The notes under the pieces: generated by a model
Database searches by the model: none
Seen by the model: the letters and a program-made list of their open reading frames with translations, nothing else
What the model was told of the DNA's origin: nothing
Shown: one piece after another, positions 47,911-60,449 of the stretch
Layout: each line of letters starts with the position of its first letter
Position numbering within the stretch: the first letter of the stretch is position 1
Program-made: the position numbers and the translations under genes
Source: Rhopalosiphum padi
Lineage: Eukaryota; Arthropoda; Insecta; Hemiptera; Aphididae
Assembly (NCBI RefSeq): GCF_020882245.1
Contig: NC_083599.1
Location: 19,478,865 to 19,542,864 of the forward strand
Direction of reading: 5' to 3'
DNA length: 64,000 bases

Positions 47911-47965
47911 TAGAGAGCGGCAACTTAAGATCAAAAGAGCCGCAGATTGCCGACCGCTGACCAAG
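47911..47965 (-). mobile_element. hAT-type terminal fragment
   Basis: GAGCCGCAGATTGCCGACCGCTG reads on the minus strand as CAGCGGTCGGCAATCTGCGG, the classic hAT terminal form CAG(T/G)GGTCGGCAA(A/T)CTG. No opposite end found nearby. Confidence 0.45.
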
Positions 47966-48232
47966 CCTATTGCCAGGTTGTTGGCTTAATAAAAATATTA
48001 TTGTTAATATATTTTAATAATAATAATAACAAATAATTATAATAAGTAGGTACCAGTGATTTTGTCTTCGCCTTCACGTGCACATAATAACGGTTCGGCG
48101 GCCTACAATACGCAATATAATTATATTATCATGACGTTATGATAGTTATTAAATTATATGTAATATATTATTATATATAGTATGTGCGTATGTTAATATC
48201 ATTAAGTCTGCTTAGTCCGCATACCGATCGAT

Positions 48233-48256
48233 ATTATTATTATTATTATTATTATT
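48233..48256. repeat. (ATT)8 microsatellite
   Basis: ATT units directly upstream of the CpG-rich patch at 48258. Confidence 0.9.
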
Positions 48257-48257
48257 T

Positions 48258-48480
48258 ACGATGATGGCGCGCGCGGACTCGTCATCGCATCGGTGTCACT
48301 GTCCGCCCGCAGCATCTGCATCTGCACCAGCACGGGTATATTATAACATGTACGAGTAGGTTTATAGACGCGCAGTCACGCCGATCCATTATCACGTCCA
48401 CTCTGCTCTGTCGGTAGTCCTCATTCCTCATTCACGTGATTCCCGGTTGTGCGTCGTGTCCGTCTCACGAACGGTATAGG
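48258..48480. promoter_or_regulatory. CpG-rich island, candidate promoter or first exon
   Basis: The most GC- and CpG-rich stretch of the window (for example GATGGCGCGCGCGGACTCG), in strong contrast to its surroundings. It includes a 32-codon plus-strand frame at 48261-48359 starting MMARADSSSHRCHCPP, with a GTATAT that could act as donor at 48336. In AT-rich insect genomes such patches often mark 5' ends of genes. I find no downstream exon to join, so this is only a candidate. Confidence 0.3.
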
Positions 48481-49318
48481 TTCGTATAAAGCAAATTTGC
48501 GTTCAGCGGAATCCGTTTTGTGTCGCTGCTCACAATTACAGTAAATTGACCTATTACTCAATATTAGAGATAAGACGTATCGTATGGTGGGGGGAGGGTT
48601 GTATTTCAATTAAAAATCGACAAAATTGAGTTATAAGTGTTATAAATTTATAAGGGCGTGAAGACGTCAAAAATTTAAGAATGCTCATGGCTTGCTTAAT
48701 AGCCGCTGTATAAAATTGTAAATATTACAAAAAAAAAAAACCGACTGAAAAACACAGACAATAGCATATTTTTACCTTAAAATGTGAAAATAAAGGTTAA
48801 TTTTACTGTAAATATAATATTAAAATAATACGAAATATAACTTATGCTGCTAAATGCAGATTGCTTATATGTTGTATTGATGTGCAGCGTTTGTGACTTC
48901 TTAAGACGAAGACAGCCATATATGTAGAAATCTTGCATTATGTAATTGATGAAAGTCGTAAAATATAGAACGATCTATCTATAATATACTAATTATATTA
49001 TTTATATCTACCTGCACTTGACGATATATACGTGTAATGTATGTGACAGAAAATCATTTATGTACCTCTTATATTTTAAGTTATACGTATATACGGTAAT
49101 TACATATATATAAGTATATACATACTTATAAAAATTAAACTATTAATTTATGTTAACTAGTAAAATTATGAAAAAAAATTTAAGTTTGGGTATAGGTGGT
49201 TGCATAAGCGGACATTTGGTTGAATTTTTAGCGGAGCTATAATAATCCAATGTAAAGTGACCCGCGTGGGCTTCGTTCCCGCACCACCTTTCTATATACA
49301 AGCATAACATATTACCTT

Positions 49319-50167
49319 CGATTTTTGCGGTGTTGGTGAGTTGCGGTCCCTAAATTAAGTACGAGTTGCGGTCCGTGTTTTAAACATACGTACGAGTTGC
49401 GGCCAAATTTTATTTATCACTTCATGATAGCCTAATAGAGTTACCCAGAAGACACCACGAGGAGGTTGGCTAAGTCGTCTCCCAAAAATTTGTTTTTTTT
49501 ATTTTTTATTATTATTTATGTAAAAATGGCAAAATATATGGTAATTTATGGTAAAATGAATTTTTTTTTGATAATTTCTTCGTTTTTATTGCTTCTACAT
49601 TTGATATACGTTTCTGATTGAATCAATAAAATTATAGATGTTAGGATGACTAGAGTAGAACGATGAATTTAGGTGTGAATGAAAACTTTATCACCCGTTA
49701 GTGGTACGGTTACAGCTAGCAGAAAATTGTGCCCAAATATTTGGGGGGAAACATGGCGTCCGGGGATATATAGTTTTCGAAAACATAGTGGGTAAATTGT
49801 ACAACCCGATCATCTTTAGCGGGCAGTATTGCTAAAAAGTCATCCGTGAAACAATCAATGACGTTGTCAGAATCCAAAAATGGCAAACCAAAAAAAAATT
49901 TTAAATAATAACTTTTATCTGTATTTATGTTATACATTTTCGTGAGTCCTATAAACATTGAATTTTCCTCCACCAACTTTATCCTAAGTGATATCTATAT
50001 CTTCTTAAGTTTGCATTAATGAAGACTTCCGCTTCAGCACTGTGGATAGCTTGAATTTCCCGGGCCGCAATTAACTATTAATGATAACAAATTACCAGAC
50101 CACAATTCACCGGTCTCCAACACGTTAATGACATGTGGGACCGCAACTCACCTATAGCCGATTTTTG
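49319..50167 (-). mobile_element. MULE-type element with 9-bp TSD and multi-unit termini
   Basis: The 831-bp body (49328-50158) is flanked by the 9-bp direct repeat CGATTTTTG (49319-49327; 50159-50167), the duplication length of Mutator-like elements. Outer inverted repeats share GGTGAGTTGCGGTCCC / GGGACCGCAACTCACC perfectly. Each end carries three spaced copies of the unit: left GAGTTGCGGTCC, GAGTTGCGGTCC, GAGTTGCGGCC; right GGGCCGCAATTAA, AGACCACAATTCACC, GGGACCGCAACTCACC. A minus-strand transposase relic lies between them. Confidence 0.85.
49716..49976 (-). pseudogene. MULE transposase C-terminal relic
   Basis: An 86-codon minus-strand frame. FGLPFLDSDNVIDCFTDDFLAILP followed by RVVQFTHYVFENYI and DAMFPPKY matches the region after the MULE catalytic domain in insect Mutator-like transposases, where 'GLPFL-x-x-x-x-V-x-DCF-x-x-(D/E)L...P' and 'FxDY(L/V)xxxYIxxDAxFPPxxW' are found. 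The expected Trp after FPP is replaced, and the frame stops soon after. There is no catalytic DDE part. It sits inside the TIR element, so this is an internally deleted copy. Confidence 0.6.
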
Positions 50168-50500
50168 AGGGGGCTCGGCGTCACTAGATGTCTGCCTATG
50201 GGTGGTTGGACGAAAAACACCACCGTATAACTCGTAGGCAGCATATATTATAATATCCCATGAAGTAGGGGTCCGCACGACGACAAACACGGCGTGGACA
50301 CACGCAGTATACATTTGACATAATATTACATCTATATATTATGTATAAATATAATATTATGTTACGTGGGTAAACGATTCCAACAGGTATTATATTAACA
50401 TGGTTGCCGGTTGGTAGATCCGTGGTATTATATTATTGTACATACATCGCCCGATGGCCGATATACGCCGACCAGCAACACTATTCTACCACCTATTCGC

Positions 50501-50502
<2 letters not shown>

Positions 50503-50531
<29 letters not shown>
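50503..50531. repeat. (AT)14 microsatellite
   Basis: Uninterrupted AT run. It generates two artificial Tyr-Ile-repeat reading frames. Confidence 0.95.
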
Positions 50532-50533
<2 letters not shown>

Positions 50534-50726
50534 AACTATCAGTTATTACGAGTTACGACTTTATATGTATAGAGTCCAACGTTTCACGAGACCGTCTGGC
50601 GTCTGGTCATTAATAATAATAATATTGTTCGTGCAAATGTTGTTGACTCGATCATAGCGTTAGGTTACATTTACGCGTTACAGTTATATAATGATATCGA
50701 TATGATATTATTGTAAACTATTATGG

Positions 50727-50734
50727 TATATAAA
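50727..50734 (+). promoter_or_regulatory. Candidate TATA box
   Basis: TATATAAA followed by the GC-richer ACGGCGCAGTCGCGG and, about 30 bases downstream, ATCATTTCGG. The spacing would suit a core promoter. A 113-codon frame begins at 50723 but overlaps the box itself, so it is unlikely to be the product. Confidence 0.2.
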
Positions 50735-53384
50735 ACGGCGCAGTCGCGGATATTGAGATCATTTCGGTCTACCGCAAAATCGCTTAGATTGTTTGGCTTT
50801 TATTTACGGTTGGACTATGATAGTTTCGTTACAATCACAGACAGATATTGCGAGCTTCATAACGAAATTCGAGTGATTTTTCTCGTCTACAATAAATTAA
50901 TAGATACATTTTTTTTTATGCATAAGTGCGTAACACGCGATTCAGAAAAGATAAAATTATTGATGAATAATGATCTACTAACTAACTTTTTTTTAGTCAA
51001 GAAAATGTATAATATTAGAATTTTTATCGTAGAGAAAGTTTTTATGGATACCATAATTTCATAGTAAGCCTATATCACTAGGTATATAATTGGATATATA
51101 TGTATATTAAATTGACCTAATTTTTCTAAATTTTATTATTTGATCTACGTCGATAAACTAAAAAAAAATAAACATGATATTATTTTATATTAATTATTAA
51201 ATCGGTTTTAGTCTGACATTATAATATACGTATTTGTTTTATTGAAATCGATTAAAATACGTCGTAATAAAATTGAAAATATTATCATTTTTATTCTAGA
51301 AATAAAAAATAAAGAAATACTTTAAATTAAGAATCAAAATTTGTTTTATAGCTAAAGATCTTATAAAGGATGTATTTTCACTGTAAATTTCAACGTCATA
51401 CCGAGAAATTTAATTTTTCAGACTACGTAATCTTGAATACAATTTTAAAATATATATTGAAGAGTTGTCTATAACGCCGCCTGAACTATACTAAGTATTA
51501 CTAACCGAGTTTGAATCATTTCACCAGCACTATAATACTCAATATATTGTATTTTCCATAATATATAACTATTTATAACTTTTAAGGTTGTCAGACATAT
51601 TTATATGATTATGTAGATATATTTGATACTTTGATAGAGTACCTATAGTACCTATATTATGGAAGTAAATATGATAAGTATTATCATTTTCCAAGGGATA
51701 TTAGTATTATAAAGAATTTATAGTTAATCAGTTATATCTTATATATTACTATATTATTTATTGAATTAGATCAGATAACATCTCAATTAATAAATAATAA
51801 TAATATTTATTTAGTAAATCAACAAACAGAACATAAATATATAATATTTGGTATGCATAAAATAATAAAAGATATTAAAAGATTTGCAGTTGCAATTGTT
51901 CATGAAAATTTTATTATTTAGGTTATATATTATATACATGTTTTGAATAATTTTTTATTCATATATATCTCTATAATCTTACCTACTATAGTAAATGTGA
52001 AAATATTACGCAAACGGTATTTTCCTTATTTATATACTATTAATATAAATATGAATGAAGGACTTGCGTTACAGGGCCTATATTTGATTGTGAGCGCCAA
52101 ACAATCGAAAATAAATTCTTTTCTGTTCATATTCTTATTTAGACATTATAATATATTAGTGGTATTTGTATACACGACATTTTATAATTGACGACTATTA
52201 AGATATGATATTAATATTATCACCACTGTTGAATTAGTTTTTATGTATACCACATGATATGTAAATTTAATTAATAGCATAATTATTTTCATCAAGTTAA
52301 AAGTTACTTAATTGTTACGTTTTTTTTTTAAATTTAATTAAATAGTTTTAACACGTTGTTATTACTTAAAGTTAAAAAAAAAATAATATAATACATTTAT
52401 AATAAAATATTTTATTATGTCGCCTACACATATTGTAATTGAACTTTTCATGAAATAATGTCCATTTCATAGACTTCGATCATTGTAGACATTTTTATTT
52501 TCATGTAACAGATACAAATAATATCAAATTCATGAAATTGAAACCATTATTTTACACTTAGAGTAATTTTTTTTTTAATTTACACCACCTATATATGGGT
52601 AACTTTTCATGAAAAGTATTCAAAATGGCATTTTGTGCCTTGTTAATTATAATTTGTAACAAAATAATCCAATAATAGTTTCATACAAACTTAGGAAGTA
52701 CCCTCTATCTGTGTAGTGTAAATAAAAATAAAATACACTAAGTATAATGTAATATTACCATATGGTACTTATATGTATAGATTTCGTGAAATATTGCATG
52801 AAGTAGAGTATCGTACCTGAATAGTATTTACTTTAAAAATATATGTATGTACGTACATTTTTATTTTTGTTTATATTACATATGAATATACCTATGATTG
52901 ACCATTCACTAATAAAAACTAAAGTAAAAAAACAAAAACAAAATAATGAATTAAAAAGAATAATCGGTTAAATATTTTTTTAAGAAAAAACAAGTACTTA
53001 TTATATTGTTTTTATTTTTTAATTCGAGCAATCTTTAAATTTGATTTGTATTAAATTGTAATATACATACTTGACGAAGGTAGGTTAATTACATGTTTGA
53101 GAGTAATTAAATTAGTTTATTATCTTATAATTAAAGTTTTGAAAGCCAAATAAAATATTATTTTTATAACAAAAAATGGGTTTAAATAGGCCAGATTTAA
53201 AACATTTCTGTTTCATATTATAATCAACTATTCATAAAATAATTTTTTTTCTAGTTCCCCTAATTAAATGCATATAGGTACACCTTATCAAGCGACATCT
53301 TATAGTATAATTACTTGTACTTAAATATAAATTATGTGAGTACAGTCAAAGTAAACTTTATATTCAAATGTATGTCAAAATTGT

Positions 53385-53416
53385 AAAATAAAATAAAATA
53401 AAATAAAATAAAATAA
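53385..53416. repeat. (AAAAT)6 microsatellite
   Basis: Six consecutive AAAAT units. Confidence 0.95.
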
Positions 53417-53590
53417 TAGTCTACAACATAAAAAATGATTATTCTTAATAAATGTGTCATAATGATACTGAAAATCAGTAATTACTTTGTTTAACATTAA
53501 TTAAGAATATGAATAATCTAATTTACACCGTCGATGTCATAATAACTAATAATATTATTCTCAGTTCATTTATGCACTTCTCAATAATTC

Positions 53591-53914
53591 TATAGATGCA
53601 CCAGACCTTTTATCTTAAGGTCCATTTTTAATGTTCCATCTCGCAATGTTCGTAATCATACTCCTTTTTATATTCCCACTTCCTTTGGCCACAACCACCC
53701 CATGCACAGAATGCTTAGGTCTGCCAATATAGTTTGATCGTCGCCCTTAATTGTTTTTTGTTATTTTACCTCGTTATATAACAACTGTTATACTTATATT
53801 ATTATTACATAGTTTTATTGTATATTCGAATTTTGTTATTTCTATATCACATTATCTATATTTTTTTCTTTGTAATAGCCGGTTGGCGTATAAATTGTAA
53901 TAAAAAAAAAAAAA
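53591..53914 (+). mobile_element. 5'-truncated Jockey-like LINE tail
   Basis: A 48-codon frame (53591-53734, TGA 53735-53737) reads TRPFILRSIFNVPSRN, then HTPFYIPTSFGHNHPMHRML. This is the style of the extreme C-terminus of Jockey-type ORF2 proteins (a 'x-IP-x-T-x-(F/Y)-G-x-x-x-PM-x-RM-x-R-x-xN' end). A short 3' UTR and a poly-A tract at 53902-53914 follow, in the same orientation as the frame. Codons upstream of 53591 contain a stop, so the copy is short or decayed. Confidence 0.6.
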
Positions 53915-53956
53915 TGAATAAATATCACAAAAAAACCTACGGTAGGTATTCTAAAT

Positions 53957-54501
53957 GTTATTATTAGGGCTGTGAATTTAATGCACTAAAAAACCTTAAA
54001 AAATGCATTTAAAATGTTAAAAAAATGCACTTAAAATGCAAAAAATGCATTCAAAACGTCAAAAATGATAGTACAAAATGCACCTAAAATGGTTTTTAGT
54101 TTAATTTTTATATTTATATTGATATTAGTATATTATAGTTATAAAAATATATTTATTTAATAAAATGTTAATTTAATTTAAATTTTGATTTTGATTTTTA
54201 AGTTTATTGATTCTTTAATAATGCTATTGACTTGCCTGAAACATTTTTTTAAATTTTTTAAAAGGTTTTCAAAGATGTTAATTAATGGAATTTAATTAAA
54301 AGTACTAAAAAAATGAATTAAAACAGGAAAATATGACCTAAAAATGAAAACCGTCAAAAATTGCAAAAAAAAAAATGCAAAATAAAAGTTTCGTAAATGA
54401 ATTTGTTGTTACATAATTCAAATTTTATACTTACAAAGCTACGTTTCACAACTACCAATAAAAAATGCACTTTTCTACAAATTCAAAGTCCTAGTTATTA
54501 A
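53957..54501 (+). mobile_element. hAT-type non-autonomous element with TGCA repeats
   Basis: The 529-bp body (53965-54493) has inverted termini TAGGGCTGTGAATTT and AAATTCAAAGTCCTA (13 of 15). It is flanked by GTTATTAT and GTTATTAA (7 of 8). The left subterminal zone has a series of AAAAATGCA and TTAAAATG repeats; AAAAATGCA recurs near the right end. Such arrays are typical transposase-binding subterminal repeats. No coding capacity. Confidence 0.75.
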
Positions 54502-57500
54502 ACAAAATGTATGTCTTGAAATTACTATACTATATCTGCTATATTATAATTGAACTAGATTGTTTAGAACTTATAAGATGTAGTAATCTCAATTTAAATT
54601 ACTATTATTAAATTCAGCATCATAGTTCATACAAAATAATGAAATACAAACTTGCACTTAGGTTAAAATAAATATATTTCATCTTTATAGTCTAAAAAAT
54701 AACATTCATACAATCATCTTAAATTAAATTCAAATTAACTGTAATGTGGATTCAATATTCAAAATTATTATTTATTACTAATAGGCACAAGAAATTTTGC
54801 AAAGAATAAATTCTATTTTTAATTAATTGGAAGTTCAAGAAGTTAAGAAGACGAGAACGGTTGAACACACACATATTGTGCTAATGGGCAATGGCCTTAG
54901 TTTTCACTTGATAGAATAGAAGGACTGTACTGACACACCGTGAGCGTAATTTTATATACGTAAAAAAAATCAGTTGTTACGTTTAAAAACTAACATTCAA
55001 TTTCAGTTATTTTTTTATTTATTTATTTTGAAACATTTTATTGACAATATTAGATGGATCACTAATATATTTCTGGCACGCTAGTATTAAGAATATTTTA
55101 AATGCAAATGGGCACGCTAGTGAAATGCACATCCATACCAGCCACTGGGACTCGCGTTAAATTATTCACTTAGTATAATCTATTTCTAATGACAAGTTTC
55201 TAGTATATTCAGCAATTTATGACAATATTACAGAGATTCTAGTGATTCTACATAGTACCAATAACGTTACGTATAGATTGTTTTTTTTTTCATTTATAAT
55301 ATCTCTAGTAGATACCTATATTTGATATTTTTAGTCACCAGGCTTGTGAATTAATTTTCAGTTCGAAGTCGGTGAAAAAAGGGAAGCGAATTGTTATAAA
55401 ATTACACTTTTGTTTTACATATGGAACGTTCATATTGGGACACAACTTATAGTTGTTTATATGTAAGACAAGTGTGTTATATTAACGGGCGACTGTCAGT
55501 TGCATGCTCTCATTGCACCTTTTTTTTTTATGTAAATTGGATCCCGCCGATCCCGGGTATTTTTTAGGTAGTATATTTTTGTAAATTGCTTCCAGTGTAT
55601 TTTCTGAGGTCTAGCAAACATGTTATCAACTATTTTTCGTTTTTATATTATTACTAAGTTTTTGTCTTGTAAAAATATTTTCAATATTTGTTCATGATTA
55701 TGGTTCATAAAACTTTCAATTACAAAATTAAGAATATTCAATTTTGCAAAGCACTAATACGTGTTAACGGTACAACATAAACGTTCAATATTATTATTTA
55801 AAAACTTATGAAAACGAAATTTATGTCCGATAATCAATTTTAACGTTTTTATCATTTTTCAATGTATTGTATAATTCACTACCTCATTGAAAATAAAAAA
55901 AATCACCAACTTAAACGAGCACTTGTATAGAACGGTTATTGGTGAACTAGGTACATGTGTTTGTTGTATGTATCGATTTTATTATAGACAGTCTATTTTA
56001 ATCGAAATTATCCGACAACTATTAAAAATAAATCACCGGATATTTTATTTTGAAAATATTAAAATACAAACATTTTCCGTCGGAAACTACAATAAACATA
56101 TTATACAATATGTCAAATATACGAGCCGTAATTTACATTTAACGACAAACGAAAAACCCAGTTCCTTTACAAAACTAATCCATACACACAAAGCTCAGAA
56201 ACGTCTATCTTTAAGTACAAATAATACAGTTATTTAAATAAAAACATTTAAGTAATTTTTAGGTACTTAAGACACTATTTAAATGTGTACTTACCTACTG
56301 TACTTTTATTATTTGTTCTTTAAATTATTGATATTTTAAAATTTATTATAAATTATAGGTATTCAAAAGTTTGTGTAAAAATACTAAATTAGAACGGATA
56401 AACCTATAATTATTAGCAACCTTATGAAAACAATTGTAATTGTATAGGTATTTTATTATTTTATTTTTTTTTAAAAATATTTTCTGTGGGTGCTTTTTAT
56501 TAATAATATATTCCTTACTGGTATTTATTTTAATTTACTAATATTGATTAATAGATTTTCATCAAGTAGATATCTCTTAAAATATAATAAAGAAATGTCC
56601 AAAATATATATATATATATTTTTTTTTAGTATTTTTAATAGTTATTAGCTCAGAATTGTGATTTGCGATATTGATCATTAATGCGCCAATGCTTTTAACA
56701 TCATAATTAAATAATATTGTAAATTAATATCGTTTCATAATAGCCGATAAGTACCTAAAACAGTAATACCTATACTAATTAGGTAAGTAGTAAACTATAA
56801 TATAACTGCTACGCATCACAACTTTGTAGGTAAGTGGTAACTGATAGGTATACGTAATTTGTTTAATAAAAGGTCATCAAACTTGAATATTATTACGAGT
56901 ATATTGATCATATATTGATCATGACCTTACCAAACGTGCCTGACTTGTTTTAAAGTCAATGTCAAAGCCGAGTGTGGTCAATTTTAACGAGCTGTTTTGT
57001 TTTTATACGTCCCGAGACAACATATTATATGCATTATAGGTAGTTTGGTTATTTAATCGGATGCATAAATAAGTGTTTTTAATACCTAATAATAGAAAAA
57101 ATATTAAAGTTATTAAAGGGTTTTCTTATCAATTTTCACTGTTCAGTGTTTGTTTAGATCGTAAAAAACGTATGATGTTATTGTTGATTACCTATGTTAC
57201 CATTTATGTATACTACGTGAGAATTTCTACGTTTTTATTCACAACAATATAGTGTTTACAGCTAATAATATAATCGTATGGTGCCTACTCGTAAAACTAA
57301 ATTTTGTTACGAAATATAATGATACATCTTTAAACAATAAATTATAGACATTTTGTTTTAAATTACGTTGTTTACACGGTAATCATTTATAATACCTAGT
57401 TAAATAGAAAGTTATTTCTAACGAAAATGACTTATTGAATTACGTTTTGAGAGATTGAAATAGCAGCGATAAACAAAATATCTACACCTACATTTGTTTG

Positions 57501-59479
57501 AATGTTTTTTTTTTCTTACCAACTAATATAGTTTAAAAAAACTCAAGTTAAAAATACTTCACTTTTTTGGAATACCTAGCGATAGTAGGAACAAATTTTG
57601 AACAAAATAATATAATATTAAAAAACTTATTATTTTTAAAAACTGGTATATGGACATGTGGTTCAAGGTTATAATATTAATAACTACAACACAATCATTT
57701 ACAATTTATATTTTCTATGTCTTTACAACGATCATATTTTAATTATTTTTTTTAAAAAGAAATATATCTGTGTTACAATCAATCGACTATATGAGCTATG
57801 CCTAAGTGTTTAGTGTAAGTTTAATTTCACCAGTATTGCTTCTTAGCATCTATAGACTACTCACCTACAGAATTCCCAGCTATTAAAATATTTTAATTTA
57901 TAGAAATTTGATTTTTGGCAGTTTGCGAGTCAGACATATAACATACTTCATTAATTTATAGTTTAGATGGCGTGCGCTTAGACTACCAATTTCCCTACCC
58001 GAGGGTCTTGAATTTGAGCAGCTCAGTGTGTAAGTGAAATTAATCTTTTGTGCATTATTGTCTCGATTTTTTTTTACGATCGATCCGGAATGAAGACTTA
58101 TTACAATACATAAATATAACGGGCAGCCTATGTTATGGTTATAATTATATAGTTTATGTATAATAAAGACGTATTCGGAAGTTTGATGGGCTGTGATTAT
58201 ACGTTTTTGGTATATTATTTTAAATATATATTTTATTATACAGTTATTGACAATTAATTTCACTCAGGTATTTATAGCAATATAACGGAAACGAATATCT
58301 GTTTACAATTTTAATTTGACTGTAATAATATCATAATAATTATTTTCTTACGGGACAATAAATAATAGTTAGACCATATGTTTAGTAAAATGTGGACTAA
58401 TTAATTATATTATTAACTAGTATACGTTCGAAATTATATTATAAAAACTTATAATTAGATTTTCAAATTTTAAATGCGAAATTTAACGCAGTCAGCAAGT
58501 TGGGTGTGAGATGTCCGTTTTTTAAGATATATTATTAGTTAATAAATATAAATTATATAAAACTGGTTCACGAATAATACATGACGTTTAATGTAATCTT
58601 ATTAGTCATAATATCGCATAAGATTTACTGATAAGTGGTAACAGAGTTTAAAAACCTGTGCAACTTCTAGTTAACTATACTGAAATGTAAATAATATTTT
58701 TGAATATATATTCGTATTTCGTAGTTAATTGTGTAAGTACGACTGACGAGTTTGTGTGACTTTTAAATCTAAAATATTATAACCTTTTTACCAATGATTA
58801 GATTTGTGTAACAAGACGTTTACTTGAGTTTTATTTATTAACTTCAATATTTGATACGTCACTAGTAGGTAGTATTTATAGACTTATAGATATTGATTTT
58901 AAATAATTTAAATACTGCACGCTATTACTACATAAATTCAAATGTAACCTATATTTACATTAGTGCTAGATTTTGTGAAATTAAATAATTACTTATATTG
59001 AACAAAACATAATATGTTAAATTACTCATACGATTTTGTGTTATAACGATTAATTTTATTTTATCGCAGAAATTTAATCATGGAATGCATGTTTTTATCG
59101 TGTAAACCTATTCTGACCACGAGTCACGACTACCAAAAATACATTAACACTTTTTTACGATAATTGTTGTACTAATTTTAAAATGTGTAGGTATAGGTAG
59201 TACAGGTACACAGTGTAATATGAGTTTCGCCTTTTGTGCAAATGGTGTCAATTTAATTTGTACGTGGACAAGTTAAATAATATATTTTGTATTGGAATAC
59301 TTGTTATGTCTAACATATTCAAATAATATGAACTAAAAGTTAGTTATTTAAAAAGTTTAGTTAGGTATCTATTCACGAATGTCGTTATATTACAAAACTC
59401 AGTTGTAAAAGTTATAAAATAAAATTAAATAATAGTTTTTAAAATTAATGTATATTCTACGCTCATCTCTGTCGAACCG
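54502..59479. other. AT-rich stretch, no identified gene
   Basis: Two longer open frames, 55887-56237 plus (116 codons) and 57898-58263 minus (121 codons), have no motif that I recognise and are rich in residues from AT-rich codons. I treat them as chance. GCACGCTAGT appears twice near 55077 and 55113, suggesting repeat debris. Confidence 0.4.
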
Positions 59480-59803
59480 TTATAGATTACTAATTTGATT
59501 TCCGTGGGTATCAAAGAAATTTATGTTATACCTAGGTAACAAGTTTTGTAATAATATGGCTACTTGCTGTTCTCGTTCCCCACCAATATATGACATTTTA
59601 AAGGCCATTTGACACATGAAAAATATATATATATATTTTAAGATTGTTTTTGCTAGCGACCAAAAACGTTTTAAGTTACCGTTATTCGGTGGTAAGAATA
59701 TCTCATCGTACTCAGATTTAATAATTTTGTCAAAACCGGTACGAAAATACCGGATTCTATTCCATTGATTTTTTTCAATGGGTACTCCAAAGACGCAATA
59801 CAC
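59480..59803 (-). CDS. Unidentified protein-like open frame, exon or relic
   Basis: A 107-codon minus-strand frame, unusually balanced for this window: VFGVPIEKNQWNRIRYFRTG, then DEIFLPPNNGNLKRFWSLAK and later MSYIGGEREQQVAILLQNLL. Gly, Trp, Glu, Asp and Gln use suggests that it is, or was, coding. The (TA)-rich codons in the middle (YIYIFF) could mark an intron-like insertion, and a TACCTAG/GTATAA step near its end could be a donor. I recognise no family. It may be one exon of a minus-strand gene, or a transposon-derived relic. Confidence 0.3.
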   Translation of the reverse strand: MYCVFGVPIEKNQWNRIRYFRTGFDKIIKSEYDEIFLPPNNGNLKRFWSLAKTILKYIYIFFMCQMAFKMSYIGGEREQQVAILLQNLLPRYNINFFDTHGNQISNL

Positions 59804-60449
59804 GTTGATAATAATAAAAATCGATCACCATTTATTCAACTGTGTATTCGACGTTGCAATACTAATACCTACGTAGATGAACAAATCTAATCATGGTTGA
59901 TAAGTAATTATAATATGCACATAAACCAATATAGAATTAAAACTATAAATGAAGTCAAAATTCGTAGTCCGATTGCGGTTATATAATACCAATAAGATGG
60001 ATTTCACATGACGATTGCGTTTATCTCTGAATAAATAACTGGTTTAATCGCGAAATATTTTATGTCGGTTGACGAGGTATTCGAACTTTATAGTTAAGTA
60101 ATGGTGTAACGGTATTGTAGTTACTACCACGTAACAGTTAGGACGAGAACTACACGTTTCTTTTACCAAATTTGTGTAATATTTTTGACAACATCGATAA
60201 ACTTAAGAATGTGCAGTAGTATACCTACTCGCAATTCGTGTGAGTGATGGTCTATTGGTCCTTAACTGCGCTCTAGTTCCACCATTTCTAAAACCTGCTG
60301 CAATTGGAATAATATCTTTTTGTCTACAATGTTTAAAAAAAATTTTTTTTAATTTTATTTGGACTTATTTATATTACATAATCTGTATTTGTTAATACAA
60401 TAAGTAAAAAATATGATTGACAAAAATATATACACAATAATAGCCAATA

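Larger units (their letters stand above)
50535..53584. other. Mostly noncoding AT-rich stretch
   Basis: 50723-51064 and 51943-52191 are open on the plus strand, but I recognise no domain in either. The second half of each is low-complexity. (AAAAT)6 occurs at 53385-53416. Confidence 0.4.

Noticed and set aside
50404..50657. Tyr-Ile repeat frames
   Set aside because: Produced by the (AT)14 microsatellite at 50503-50531.
55887..56237. 116-codon plus-strand frame
   Set aside because: Composition follows AT-rich codons, with no recognisable domain. Expected by chance across six frames of this length.
57898..58263. 121-codon minus-strand frame
   Set aside because: No recognisable domain, with a low-complexity Ile/Lys/Tyr-rich N-terminus.
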